A program made the position numbers and the translations under genes. From Dysgonomonas sp. PF1-14 (GTDB lineage: Bacteria > Bacteroidota > Bacteroidia > Bacteroidales > Dysgonomonadaceae), in assembly GCF_029892965.1 (NCBI RefSeq), contig NZ_JARXWN010000021.1:1-64000 (forward strand): a stretch of DNA of 64,000 nt, written 5' to 3'. How positions within the stretch are numbered: position 1 is the first letter of the stretch; each line of letters starts with the position of its first letter. Of the stretch, positions 38,040 to 46,823 are shown in pieces. The notes beneath the pieces were generated by a model. The model had not been told where the DNA came from and made no database searches. It was given only the letters and a program-made list of their open reading frames with translations.

Positions 38040-38460
38040 GAGTGTAGCAGATGTATAATATAGTTATATATGTTTCTGTGTTATAAGAAAATGCAATATT
38101 ACAAAATTAAATTTATATGAATGTCTGTTATTGAACTTATATACAGGAGAAAATGGTTACATAACTAGCCTGTCAAAAATGATAACATATAGAACGTACA
38201 AACCCCAAAAAGCTAAAAGATATTAACAACATCTCCTTTTGGTTAAAATATACAATAAATACCGATTCAGATGATATTTATTTGACATCTTTACATCCGA
38301 AATTCATAAAAGATGCTCAACAAGCTTACATCTTGCAATTTTTGTTTTCAATGAATATATAACACCTCCCGTAAAGCCGGAAAAGAACTTATTTTAGCTC
38401 TTCTTACATAGAAACAGAAATTTAAAATCAATTATATTACCCAGATCAAACACGTAAATT
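38040..38460. other. Intergenic region between the Hhe-type gene and the GH3 gene
   Basis: AT-rich, divergent gene starts on both sides. Apart from the -7 candidate at 38102-38109 (minus) I see no motif, RNA or ORF. Confidence 0.4.
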
Positions 38461-40686
38461 ATGCTTAAGCGAGTAAAATCATTATTAGGTTTTCTATTTA
38501 TAGGAATCATAGCGGCAAATGTATCTGCTCAAAGTAATCAGCCTTTATATTTAGATCAGAATGCACCCATTGAGTCCCGTATCGAAGACGCCTTGTCGCG
38601 TATGACCTTAGAGGAAAAAGTAGCCATGTGCCATGCACAGTCAAAGTTCAGTTCAGCAGGAGTGCCACGACTGGGCATCCCCGAAAACTGGGCTACAGAC
38701 GGCCCGCATGGTATACGCCCCGAGGTACTCTGGGATGAATGGGAACAGGCCGGATGGACAAACGATTCCTGTATCGCCTTCCCTGCACTGACCGCCCTGG
38801 CGGCTACATGGAACAAAGACATGTCGCTGCTCTATGGGAAGAGTATCGGGGAGGAAGCCCGCTACCGCAACAAGAATATCCTGCTGGGACCCGGTGTCAA
38901 CATCTACCGCACACCCCTCAACGGACGCAACTTCGAGTATATGGGCGAAGACCCTTATCTGGCGTCCATGATGGTAGTGCCCTATATACAGGGGGTACAG
39001 GCAAATGGTGTAGCAGCTTGTGTTAAACATTATGCACTGAACAATCAGGAGGTAGACCGCCATACAGTAAATGTAAGTCTGGACGACAGAGCCCTCTATG
39101 AAATATACCTGCCTGCTTTCAAGGCTGCCGTACAGGAAGGACAGGCATGGGCTATCATGGGTGCCTACAACCGCTATAAAGGACAATGGGCATGCCACAA
39201 CCAGTACCTGCTCAATGATATCCTGCGAGGCGAATGGGGTTTTGACGGTGTTGTCGTCTCTGACTGGGGTGGTGTTAATAATACGAAAGAAGCCATCTAT
39301 CATGGGTTGGACATGGAATTCGGATCATGGACGGACGGATTGAGTGAAGGAGCCAGTAATGCCTATGACAACTACTATCTGGCTAATCCGTTCTTAAAGT
39401 TGCTACGGTCTGGTGAGGTGAAAATGGAGGAAGTAGACAAGAAGGTTCGCAATATTCTTCGTCTGGCTTTCCGTACGACTATGGACAGGAACCGCCCCTG
39501 GGGTTCTTTCGGAACGCCGGAACATGCGGCTGCCGGACGTAAGATAGCTGAAGAAGGCATTGTATTGTTGCAAAATAAGAATAATATCCTACCTGTCGAC
39601 CTGAATAAAACAAAGAAGATACTCGTTGTCGGAGAAAATGCCATTAAGCCGATGACTGTAGGAGGTGGCAGCTCTTCACTGAAAGCTAAGTATGAGGTAG
39701 CACCTTGGGATGGCATTGTCAAAAGGTTTTCTTCACTGGCTGAGGTGTCTTATGCACGCGGTTATGTAGGGGATCCTACAAGCGAATACAACGGCGTAAA
39801 GCTCAAAAGAGATCTGCATGATTCACGCTCAGCCGCAGAACTGATAGCTGAAGCTACAAAAATGGCTAAAGATGCCGATATCGTGATCTTTATCGGCGGG
39901 CTGAATAAGAGTGACTATCAGGATGCTGAAGGGCATGACCGTAAACAACTCGGGTTGCCTTATGATCAGGATAAAGTAATTACTGAACTGTTGAAAGTAA
40001 ACAAGAATCTGGTGGTGGTCAATATATCGGGAAATGCGGTTGCCATGCCTTGGGTGAATGAGGTGCCTGCCATCATACAATCGTGGTACAACGGTACGGA
40101 ATCGGGCAGCGCACTGGCTTCTATACTGACAGGTGATGCCAACCCATCGGGAAAGCTGCCGTTTACTTTCCCTGCCAGACTCGAAGATAATGGTGCACAC
40201 AAGCTGGGAGACTATCCGGGAGTCGATAAGGAAGCAACCTACCATGAAGGGCTCTTTGTAGGCTACCGCTGGACGGACAAGGAAAACATCAAACCTCTGT
40301 TCCCTTTCGGACACGGACTCAGCTATACGACATTCCAGTATGGTAAGGTGCAGGCTGACAGGAAGGAGATGAATCAGAACGATAAAATATCATTCTCCGT
40401 AAAGGTAAAGAATACCGGAAGCAGAGACGGAGCAGAGGTAGTACAGCTATACATCGCAGACCTGAAATCGAGCCTGCCAAGACCTCTAAAGGAACTGAAA
40501 AGCTTCGACAAGGTTTTCCTGAAGGCTGGGGAAGAGAAAACTGTGACGTTCTCAATCGATAAGTCGGCTCTCTCTTTCTTCGATGACAAGAAGCACGAAT
40601 GGGTGGCCGAACCGGGGGATTTCGAGGCCATCATCGCTGCCTCAGCTAACGACATAAAGGATAAGGTGATGTTTAAACTGAAATAG
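38461..40686 (+). CDS. Secreted GH3 beta-glucosidase
   Basis: 741 residues with an N-terminal signal peptide (ending NVSAQS). GH3 N-terminal barrel: GPHGIRPE, LGPGVNIYRTPLNGRNFEY, CVKHYALNNQE, and VVVSDWGG with nucleophile Asp268; the alpha/beta sandwich domain from ~380; FPFGHGLSYTTF and a C-terminal fibronectin III-like domain to the end. Releases glucose (or related sugar) from oligosaccharides in the periplasm. Monocistronic, with its own terminator. Confidence 0.93.
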   Translation: MLKRVKSLLGFLFIGIIAANVSAQSNQPLYLDQNAPIESRIEDALSRMTLEEKVAMCHAQSKFSSAGVPRLGIPENWATDGPHGIRPEVLWDEWEQAGWTNDSCIAFPALTALAATWNKDMSLLYGKSIGEEARYRNKNILLGPGVNIYRTPLNGRNFEYMGEDPYLASMMVVPYIQGVQANGVAACVKHYALNNQEVDRHTVNVSLDDRALYEIYLPAFKAAVQEGQAWAIMGAYNRYKGQWACHNQYLLNDILRGEWGFDGVVVSDWGGVNNTKEAIYHGLDMEFGSWTDGLSEGASNAYDNYYLANPFLKLLRSGEVKMEEVDKKVRNILRLAFRTTMDRNRPWGSFGTPEHAAAGRKIAEEGIVLLQNKNNILPVDLNKTKKILVVGENAIKPMTVGGGSSSLKAKYEVAPWDGIVKRFSSLAEVSYARGYVGDPTSEYNGVKLKRDLHDSRSAAELIAEATKMAKDADIVIFIGGLNKSDYQDAEGHDRKQLGLPYDQDKVITELLKVNKNLVVVNISGNAVAMPWVNEVPAIIQSWYNGTESGSALASILTGDANPSGKLPFTFPARLEDNGAHKLGDYPGVDKEATYHEGLFVGYRWTDKENIKPLFPFGHGLSYTTFQYGKVQADRKEMNQNDKISFSVKVKNTGSRDGAEVVQLYIADLKSSLPRPLKELKSFDKVFLKAGEEKTVTFSIDKSALSFFDDKKHEWVAEPGDFEAIIAASANDIKDKVMFKLK

Positions 40687-40708
40687 TATCTAAATCTGAA
40701 TATATTGA

Positions 40709-40737
40709 AGGTCGGCATATTAAGTGTCGGCCTTTTT
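40709..40737 (+). terminator. Terminator after the GH3 gene
   Basis: AAGGTCGGCA and TGTCGGCCTT form a 10-bp stem with two G-T pairs, followed by TTTTTT. Confidence 0.6.
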
Positions 40738-40843
40738 TGGTTCATGCTGATAATGGCCGCGCCGATGATTTTCCGTTATCCGGTATGAATTCTTTCAATA
40801 ATTATCTATTTTTGTATAGAGTATAAACAAGTGATATGATTTT

Positions 40844-41185
40844 ATGGTTATATCCGATAAAGATGCCTTCAGAAAGGCAATATATGATATTGTAAAATAT
40901 ATTCCGGCAGGTCGTGCAACCTCTTATGGCGCTATAGCCAAAGCAGCAGGATATCCAAACTTGTCGCGGATGGTAGGGGCTATGATGGGAGGCTGTACCG
41001 AAAAAGGTGTTCCGGCACATCGGGTTGTCAACAGTCAGGGATACCTGAGTGGCAGGTTTGCTTTCGATACCCCGACAAAGATGCAGGAACTACTCGAGGC
41101 TGAAGGGGTCACCGTTGTAAATGATAAGATCAGTAACTGGAAAAAAGTTTACTGGGATCCGTTGAAAGAGATACAGCTGGAATGA
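40844..41185 (+). CDS. Alkyltransferase-like protein (MGMT fold, no acceptor Cys)
   Basis: 113 residues: the winged-helix DNA-binding half of O6-alkylguanine-DNA alkyltransferase (PAGRATSYGAIAKAAGYPNLSRMVGAMM with the arginine finger region). The active-site PCHR is PAHR (VPAHRVVNSQG), so the methyl-acceptor Cys is replaced by Ala. Such ATL proteins bind alkylated bases and hand them to nucleotide-excision repair. Single gene. Confidence 0.87.
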   Translation: MVISDKDAFRKAIYDIVKYIPAGRATSYGAIAKAAGYPNLSRMVGAMMGGCTEKGVPAHRVVNSQGYLSGRFAFDTPTKMQELLEAEGVTVVNDKISNWKKVYWDPLKEIQLE

Positions 41186-41264
41186 TTTTTTTGATCCGAA
41201 AAGGACTAAGATATCAGAATATAATTTACATTTAAGGTATTAACACTAATTTAATCGTATTTGA

Positions 41265-43841
41265 ATGGGAATACATTTCCGACATAACACAAAACACAAA
41301 CTTGCTTTTTTCTGTATTCTTTTTCTGCTTATCCTCCCTCTGATGGCGGTTGCGCAAAGTGACGGAGATTCCATTCCACTGACACTGGGCGCAAATATTC
41401 AGAAACCGATTTACACTGAAAGCCCGAAAAAACATGGTGGTTTTTACTATTGGGCATGGGGAAAGCACTACAGCGGACTTTACTATCAGCCTGTGACTGC
41501 GCGTACAGTTTCATTAAGCTCACTATTTGGGGGACTTTCAGTAAAAGAACAACTACCGAAGCTGCATGCTCTGATATTGGAGGATAAACAAAGCCAGTTG
41601 TATATGCTGAAACCATTAGGCGGTTCATCTAGTTTTCTCCAATCCGGTTTTTTTCAAAGTGTGTACAAACAGGAGGATTTTAAGGATACTTATCTGAACG
41701 ATTTTATTCAGGAGGCATATACTGTAGTTCACCCTTATATGTTTGTTGTTTCCGAACATCTGGCCGAATCGGCTAAGGTAGGCTCTTCCGGTTCTTCAAT
41801 GTTTTATGTTGTAGGGGGAAGTGATTGTGACACCATATCGGATGGCAGTGCCGTTGAAGACAAGCTATCCAGCATATCTCACCTACCCGATCTGAGGGAT
41901 AAGACTGTACTCAATGATGTAGAAGCACTGATAGATAAACTCCATGAAGATAATTTTGCAAAAGTAGACCAAAAGACATATATAAGGGCACGCCTCTTTG
42001 ATATGCTGATAGGTGACTGGAATAAGATATCGGAAAACTGGTACTGGATACCTACTTCGGCAGGAGATTCTACTGTCTATATTCCGCAGACATTAGACCG
42101 TAGCCATGCTTTTTCGAAAGTGGATGGTGTATTCTTTAAAGAACTCTTGAATATGCTTGGCGTAGGCTTCATTACTAATTATGAAGATGAACTTAAAAAT
42201 CTAAAAAAGTTCAATAAGCTTTCCTATGCTCTGGACATTGCTCTTACTCAGAACTGTACGGCTGTATCGTGGCAGGAGCAGGCAAAACAACTTAAAACAC
42301 AACTGACAGATGCCGTCATAAATGAAGCATTCTCGAAACTACCAAAAGAAATGCAGAATGCGGAGGCTGACGAACTGAAAAAGAACCTCATACAGCGAAG
42401 GAACCATCTGGAAGAGACAGCGATGAAGTATTATGTTTACACCCAGAAGACCCCTGTTGTTACGGGTTCAAATAAGAGTGAGCGCTTTGTGATAGAGCAG
42501 GATGATAATAAAGACCTCAATATACGTATATATGATAAGGCTACCGACCGGCTGATACTGAATAAGAAGTACCTGCGAAAATACACGAAAGAGATCTGGT
42601 TGTATGGACTGGGAGGAGATGATGAATTTGAGGTGGATAAAGAGAAGAGAAATATCTCCCTATTGCTGATTGGTGGAGGGGGAAAAAACAACTACAAGAT
42701 ATACAATGGTAAAAATGTATCTGTATATGAATATAAGTCTGAAAAGGAAAGACTCAAAGATCTTAAAACAGCAAATGTGATCATACCGAATGAAGAAAGC
42801 GCACTGGACTACGATTACCAACGGCTGAAATATTCCACTATTTCTTTTACGCCTATCGGTATTTATGACTCCGATCTGGGGCTGAATCTGGGTACTTCTG
42901 TCGCTTACACAATATATGGTTTCAGACGTGCACCTTATACGCGTCGCCATCAGATAAGCTATGACTATACCAACGGGTTTACATATCAGGGGATATTTCC
43001 GAGCTACGACCATAAGAAGAGTCTGCATGTAGCTGCATACTTTGGCAGTCCTGCCTATTTTTCCAACTTCTTCGGGTTTGGAAACGACACGCGCGGGTAT
43101 AAGGATGAAAAGAAGAACTATAACCGCGTGAATATCACTAAGTATATGCTTGCTCCTGCCCTGTACTACAATATGAGTAAGGAACAGACATTCAATGTAT
43201 TTTCTTCATTTGAGGTGTATAAGGTAAAAAATCCGAAAGACCGCGACCGCTTTATCAATACTGTTTATGAGGACGACAGCCGCATGTTCTCGTCCCAGTA
43301 TTATATGAATCTGGGTGGCACTTACGACCTGAATAAAAAAATGGATGGCTTTGTCTCTTCTGTCTCGCTCTCGGGTACGGTGGGCTGGAATATAAATGTA
43401 GGCGACCCGAAACGGAACTATGCTTATACAAAGGGTAAGATAGGTATAAACCTAAAAATCACAGACCGCATCACCTTTGCTACTCAGGTAAAGGGTACTG
43501 CTCTGTTCTCCGACAAATATGAGTTCTATCAGGCGGCAACGACCGAACTACGAGGTTTCCGCGAAAATCGCTTTATAGGTAAACAGTCGTTGTATCAGTA
43601 TTCCGATATCCGTCTCGATATGGGTAAGCTGCAAAATCCGTTGACTCCGCTCAAATATGGCGTATTCGCCGGAATAGATCATGGGCGGGTATGGTATCAG
43701 GACGAGACTTCTGACAAGTGGCATTCGTCTTATGGCGGAGGTTTCTGGCTGACTATTCTTCGTAAGTTCACAGGGAAGTTCTCATACTTCGGATCGAGTG
43801 ACGGCAGCCGTTTTATGTTCCAGTTGGGAATGGGTTTCTGA
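41265..43841 (+). CDS. BamA/TamA-like outer-membrane barrel protein
   Basis: 858 residues with a signal peptide (ending LMAVAQS). N-terminal ~420 residues are a soluble domain, then a strand-rich linker (TKEIWLYGLGGDDEFEV) and a C-terminal ~360-residue barrel (SYDYTNGF.., TELRGFRENRFIGKQSLYQYSDIRLDMG, ending FMFQLGMGF). Related Bacteroidota proteins often carry an additional N-terminal metallophosphatase, absent here. The soluble part has LIGDWNKISENWYW (Asp251) and TLDRSHAF (Asp278), positions where relatives, as I recall them, show GDWDRH and DRDQAF kinase-like motifs. Role unknown. Confidence 0.75.
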   Translation: MGIHFRHNTKHKLAFFCILFLLILPLMAVAQSDGDSIPLTLGANIQKPIYTESPKKHGGFYYWAWGKHYSGLYYQPVTARTVSLSSLFGGLSVKEQLPKLHALILEDKQSQLYMLKPLGGSSSFLQSGFFQSVYKQEDFKDTYLNDFIQEAYTVVHPYMFVVSEHLAESAKVGSSGSSMFYVVGGSDCDTISDGSAVEDKLSSISHLPDLRDKTVLNDVEALIDKLHEDNFAKVDQKTYIRARLFDMLIGDWNKISENWYWIPTSAGDSTVYIPQTLDRSHAFSKVDGVFFKELLNMLGVGFITNYEDELKNLKKFNKLSYALDIALTQNCTAVSWQEQAKQLKTQLTDAVINEAFSKLPKEMQNAEADELKKNLIQRRNHLEETAMKYYVYTQKTPVVTGSNKSERFVIEQDDNKDLNIRIYDKATDRLILNKKYLRKYTKEIWLYGLGGDDEFEVDKEKRNISLLLIGGGGKNNYKIYNGKNVSVYEYKSEKERLKDLKTANVIIPNEESALDYDYQRLKYSTISFTPIGIYDSDLGLNLGTSVAYTIYGFRRAPYTRRHQISYDYTNGFTYQGIFPSYDHKKSLHVAAYFGSPAYFSNFFGFGNDTRGYKDEKKNYNRVNITKYMLAPALYYNMSKEQTFNVFSSFEVYKVKNPKDRDRFINTVYEDDSRMFSSQYYMNLGGTYDLNKKMDGFVSSVSLSGTVGWNINVGDPKRNYAYTKGKIGINLKITDRITFATQVKGTALFSDKYEFYQAATTELRGFRENRFIGKQSLYQYSDIRLDMGKLQNPLTPLKYGVFAGIDHGRVWYQDETSDKWHSSYGGGFWLTILRKFTGKFSYFGSSDGSRFMFQLGMGF

Positions 43842-43880
43842 TATTATATAAGGTTGTATTTGTTTTACTAGGAGATTTCT

Positions 43881-44015
43881 AGTTGCCTCCACTTTTAAGT
43901 GGAGGTATAGATGTCTAAAAATAAAGGACTTTAGTCAAATAAGAATAGGTTAAAACGATGTTTGGCTAAAGCCTTTTTTCCTTAGTAGCTCTTATCCACG
44001 CCTTAAAAGTCGTGG
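43881..44015. repeat. Intergenic palindrome cluster, family C, copy 1
   Basis: Contains CCTCCACTTTTAAGTGGAGG, GGCTAAAGCC, and CCACGCCTTAAAAGTCGTGG. The same three palindromes in opposite orientation occur at 62824-63122. Confidence 0.6.
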
Positions 44016-44028
44016 CAATTAATACAAA

Positions 44029-44103
44029 AAAGTTTTGCGAAGTAACGGTCACAAAGAGCCTTAGTTACGAAGTAACTCTCTGCTACGCCATTCGCAAAAC
44101 TTT
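44029..44103 (-). terminator. Long hairpin after the TROVE gene
   Basis: AAAGTTTTGCGAA (minus, 44091-44103) pairs perfectly over 13 bp with TTCGCAAAACTTT (44029-44041), enclosing a smaller AGTTACTTCGTAACT hairpin; a T-run follows. It can act as a terminator, but its size suggests a repeat element. Confidence 0.5.
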
Positions 44104-44111
44104 CATAATTA

Positions 44112-45626
44112 TTACAGTTCTATTTTTTCAATTTCACTCAGTGCATTGCCACCGTTGTCGATAGCGGCTATGATGTCGAATATTTTATCCGACCAGCCTG
44201 CTATCAGATATACATCTTTTCGGGTAGCATCCAGCGGAGTGTTTCCGTGTCCTGCAAGGTCGAACAGGTATAGCTTACTGTTTGGCGATATTTTTTTGTA
44301 ATCGTTCCATACATCTGCTATTTTCTTATCGTTCTTGCTGTTCCATAGCTGCATATCGGTAAACATCATCACCTTGTCTACCTGCTCTTTGCGTTTTAGC
44401 AAATCTTTTATTACAAGGTAGCCGTTAGTAGAATATCCTACTTCACCGCTTCGTCTATAGAAAGTAGTTACATTCGACAATATGTTTTTGGTAGGTACAT
44501 TTATTACTTTCCATATATCACCAAACATACCGGTTATAGCATTGGCACAACGCGATTTCAGCAACATGGCAAGCATCAGCCCGATGTCGTATGCCATTAT
44601 CGAGCTTCTTGGCGATACTGTTATGTGCATAGATCCCGATACGTCGCAGGCTATAGCTACACTGGTATCTTCGTCGAAGCCTTTTATATTTTCGGCGGAT
44701 ATGCTTGCAGCCTGTTCAAGGGCTTCCATCACACGCCCGGCATAGCCCGATTTTACTTTCGATATTTCACGATAGGCAGCAAGGAAACGGAATGGCAACT
44801 GTTTTGATCGGCGTACGGCATCGGCTGACGACAAGGTATCGCATACTTTTATTATATGTTCTTTCGAGACTTTTGCCTCCAATATGTTGCGTAAGTTACG
44901 CATCAATGCCATATAGCCAACTTTTTCGCTGTCTATCAGTTCTTCCCATTTAGTACGGAAAGCCAGTTCTTTTTCAGCATCGGTCTGGTATTTGTTTTGT
45001 CCCAAAGCCGAAAGTTCTGTCTCCCATGTGTATGGAGTTTCCAACTCATTGTTTACTATCTTGTTAAACAATGCTTGTTGAGCTTCGTCCTTCGCTTTTG
45101 GGTGGACAAGGAACAGGGCATCGCGCAGCTTTATCTCCGTATCGCGGTTGTACTTGGCGAACTGATACTCATCGAACCGATTGAAAGCATCCTGCAAGCC
45201 GGCTTGTAGCTGTTTCGACAGGCGATTTAGTTTCTTCGTATCCTTTCTGCTGTTTGCCAACTGGTAGTAAGCCAGCAATTCGGTGATCTCATCGGCACGT
45301 TGTACGACTTTCGATACCATTTTACTTACAGTGGAATCTCCTCTATGCACTTTTGCCAATTCTACAGCCAATACCAATGGTATGGAACGCATATTCATCT
45401 TCTGGCGGGTATATACTGCCAACTGTGCTACAAATACAGGATCGCAGTGTACGATCAGGTTACGCAGAGTTTCTATTCTTGCCTCTGCGCTTTCGTAAAA
45501 CTTGTCACTCAACGAAGAGGTAACCGCAGCAGTATATAGTTGCCACTCAGGTGACATACGGTAAGCTTCAGCTCCCTCATAGTTTACTACTTTGTTTTTT
45601 CCTTTGTTTAAGAAATTAAATTTCAT
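44112..45626 (-). CDS. rsr: Ro60/Rsr TROVE-domain RNA-binding protein
   Basis: 504 residues. N-terminal ~330 residues form the HEAT-like TROVE ring (MSPEWQLYTAAVTSSLSD, RNLIVHCDPVFVAQLAVYTRQKMNMRSIPLVLAVELA), and the rest is a von Willebrand A domain with an intact MIDAS motif DVSGS (Asp328-Ser332). Bacterial Ro proteins bind Y RNAs and misfolded RNAs and can guide exonucleases to them. Its promoter shares an operator-like element with rtcB. Confidence 0.92.
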   Translation of the reverse strand: MKFNFLNKGKNKVVNYEGAEAYRMSPEWQLYTAAVTSSLSDKFYESAEARIETLRNLIVHCDPVFVAQLAVYTRQKMNMRSIPLVLAVELAKVHRGDSTVSKMVSKVVQRADEITELLAYYQLANSRKDTKKLNRLSKQLQAGLQDAFNRFDEYQFAKYNRDTEIKLRDALFLVHPKAKDEAQQALFNKIVNNELETPYTWETELSALGQNKYQTDAEKELAFRTKWEELIDSEKVGYMALMRNLRNILEAKVSKEHIIKVCDTLSSADAVRRSKQLPFRFLAAYREISKVKSGYAGRVMEALEQAASISAENIKGFDEDTSVAIACDVSGSMHITVSPRSSIMAYDIGLMLAMLLKSRCANAITGMFGDIWKVINVPTKNILSNVTTFYRRSGEVGYSTNGYLVIKDLLKRKEQVDKVMMFTDMQLWNSKNDKKIADVWNDYKKISPNSKLYLFDLAGHGNTPLDATRKDVYLIAGWSDKIFDIIAAIDNGGNALSEIEKIEL

Positions 45627-45683
45627 CTTAGTAATTTTTAAAATGTTAAGGTCTTAACGACACTCTTTTATTGTTTGACATTA

Positions 45684-45721
45684 CAAAGATGCAGACATAG
45701 GTGCGCAGCTTTTTTGCGCAG
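45684..45721 (-). promoter_or_regulatory. TROVE promoter with two TGCGCAG sites
   Basis: -7-like box ATCTTTG (minus, 45684-45690). Twelve nt upstream of it begins an element with two TGCGCAG repeats at 13-nt spacing as read on the plus strand (45702-45708 and 45715-45721), followed by AATTATTTTT. The same arrangement occurs before rtcB. Confidence 0.7.
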
Positions 45722-45756
45722 ATGAAATTATTTTTATAAAAATTGAATTTTTAACT

Positions 45757-45787
45757 AAAAAATCCGGTCATCTCAATAGATACCGGA
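45757..45787 (-). terminator. Terminator after the DUF3836-like gene
   Basis: TCCGGT / ACCGGA stem (45782-45787 with 45763-45768, minus) followed by TTTTTT. Confidence 0.6.
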
Positions 45788-45817
45788 CTCTTCGGATGTA
45801 AATAAATCGTTTGTATA

Positions 45818-46258
45818 TCATTGTTTTGCGGTCATATTTTTACTATAGTCTACTATTTCCTTGTTCATTGCCAGATAATTTCCATTATTGTCGTACTGAT
45901 AAGTGGTTATTTCTGATTTCTTCTCCCAATTCTCTTTTTTTCTGCTCCATTTAGTATATACGATGGATTCGAGCCGTCCACCGTCGAAAGTATAATCGTA
46001 TTTATGTATTGCTCTCCAACCGGATATACCATTCCATTTGTAAACAGTGACATTTTTCTTATTATTATCAGTATCATACTCATAAACATATTTAAGCATA
46101 GGGTCGTATCCTTCATACTGAACTAAGTATTCTTTTACAAGACCAGTTTCTGTAATCTCTGTATTAACATATTTTTTTCGTTTTGGCGTTTTTGCAGATA
46201 CTGTTGTTATTGTTGCCGATAGGAATAATGCTGTTACAAATAATATTATAGTTTTCAT
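45818..46258 (-). CDS. Small secreted protein, DUF3836-like
   Basis: 146 residues with a signal peptide (MKTIILFVTALFLSATITTV, cleavage near VSA-K). The mature part consists of Tyr/Trp/Asp-rich strands (YEYDTDNNKKNVTVYKW, YDYTFDGGRLESIVYTKW, TYQYDNNGNYLAMNKE), the pattern of the small DUF3836 proteins of Bacteroidota. Function unknown. Lies between TROVE and the candidate Y-like RNA, on the same strand as both. Confidence 0.6.
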   Translation of the reverse strand: MKTIILFVTALFLSATITTVSAKTPKRKKYVNTEITETGLVKEYLVQYEGYDPMLKYVYEYDTDNNKKNVTVYKWNGISGWRAIHKYDYTFDGGRLESIVYTKWSRKKENWEKKSEITTYQYDNNGNYLAMNKEIVDYSKNMTAKQ

Positions 46259-46509
46259 AATTGTAAATTTTAATAAGATGGTAAATAAAAATTTCAGTAA
46301 TTATTCTAAGCGCTTTCTGTGAATATGACGAGGCCAGTTTGATAAAGGTTACAGTTTTTGCGAAATATTTTCTCTTTATTCGTAAGATGCTTATTATCAA
46401 GTGTGTTTTTTCTTGATTGCTTTTGAGAAAGTTTAGATAGAGCGTAAATCTTTCACCCGCCTATATGATAAGTAGGAGTTATAGGTTGCCCGGAAGGGAA
46501 GGATGGAGA

Positions 46510-46731
46510 GAAAAACAAGTAAGGCTACAGGCGAAAAGAGACTTTGCCGTACGGCTGCGAACGTTCTTACCCTTTGCGGGGCAGTGAACCGGCATTCGAC
46601 ATCTCAGAGAGACTTGCGCATAGTGCTTTGCCCTGCCGGATTTCAACCCGGCTTCGCGGAATCGGTTGCCCGAGTCTAAGCTACCTTAGGTTCGTTATCG
46701 AAGTAACTCTTATCTACGGCACTTACTTGCA
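46510..46731 (-). ncRNA. Candidate structured RNA, possibly Ro-associated (Y-like)
   Basis: About 220 nt with no credible ORF, G+C clearly above the flanks. On the minus strand a TACCTTTG box (46736-46743) is followed at about 6 nt by CAAGTAAG-TGCCGTA. CAAGTAAG (46722-46729) pairs with CTTACTTG (46516-46523) at the 3' end, which is followed by TTTTT; TGCCGTA (46715-46721) pairs with TACGGCA (46545-46551). Inside are three perfect hairpins: CTAAG-GTAG-CTTAG (46676-46689), TCGG-GCAA-CCGA with a GNRA loop (46662-46673), and GCCGG...CCGGC (46635-46652) with a T-loop-like TTGAAAT; GGGCA/TGCCC closes a fourth domain. Location ~0.9 kb upstream of TROVE and a closed terminal stem fit a bacterial Y RNA, but no conserved Y sequence was verified. 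Confidence 0.5.
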
Positions 46732-46735
46732 GGGA

Positions 46736-46743
46736 CAAAGGTA
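46736..46743 (-). promoter_or_regulatory. -7 box of the candidate RNA
   Basis: TACCTTTG on the minus strand. A divergent plus-strand TATATTTG (46786-46793) lies 42 nt away and can serve the NYN gene. Confidence 0.55.
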
Positions 46744-46823
46744 ATCTTTTATGCAATAAATTACCATATTTTTTGCAAAAGAGCGTATATTTGATATCCG
46801 ATGAAATGAAATATAAAAAACAT

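Noticed and set aside
46635-46652. A true tRNA gene in the candidate RNA
   Set aside because: Only a T-arm-like hairpin is present; no acceptor stem, anticodon arm or CCA end.
46544-46744. Plus-strand ORF of 66 codons across the candidate RNA
   Set aside because: Arg/Ser/Pro-rich composition without any recognisable pattern, antisense to a strong hairpin array; explained by the structured RNA.
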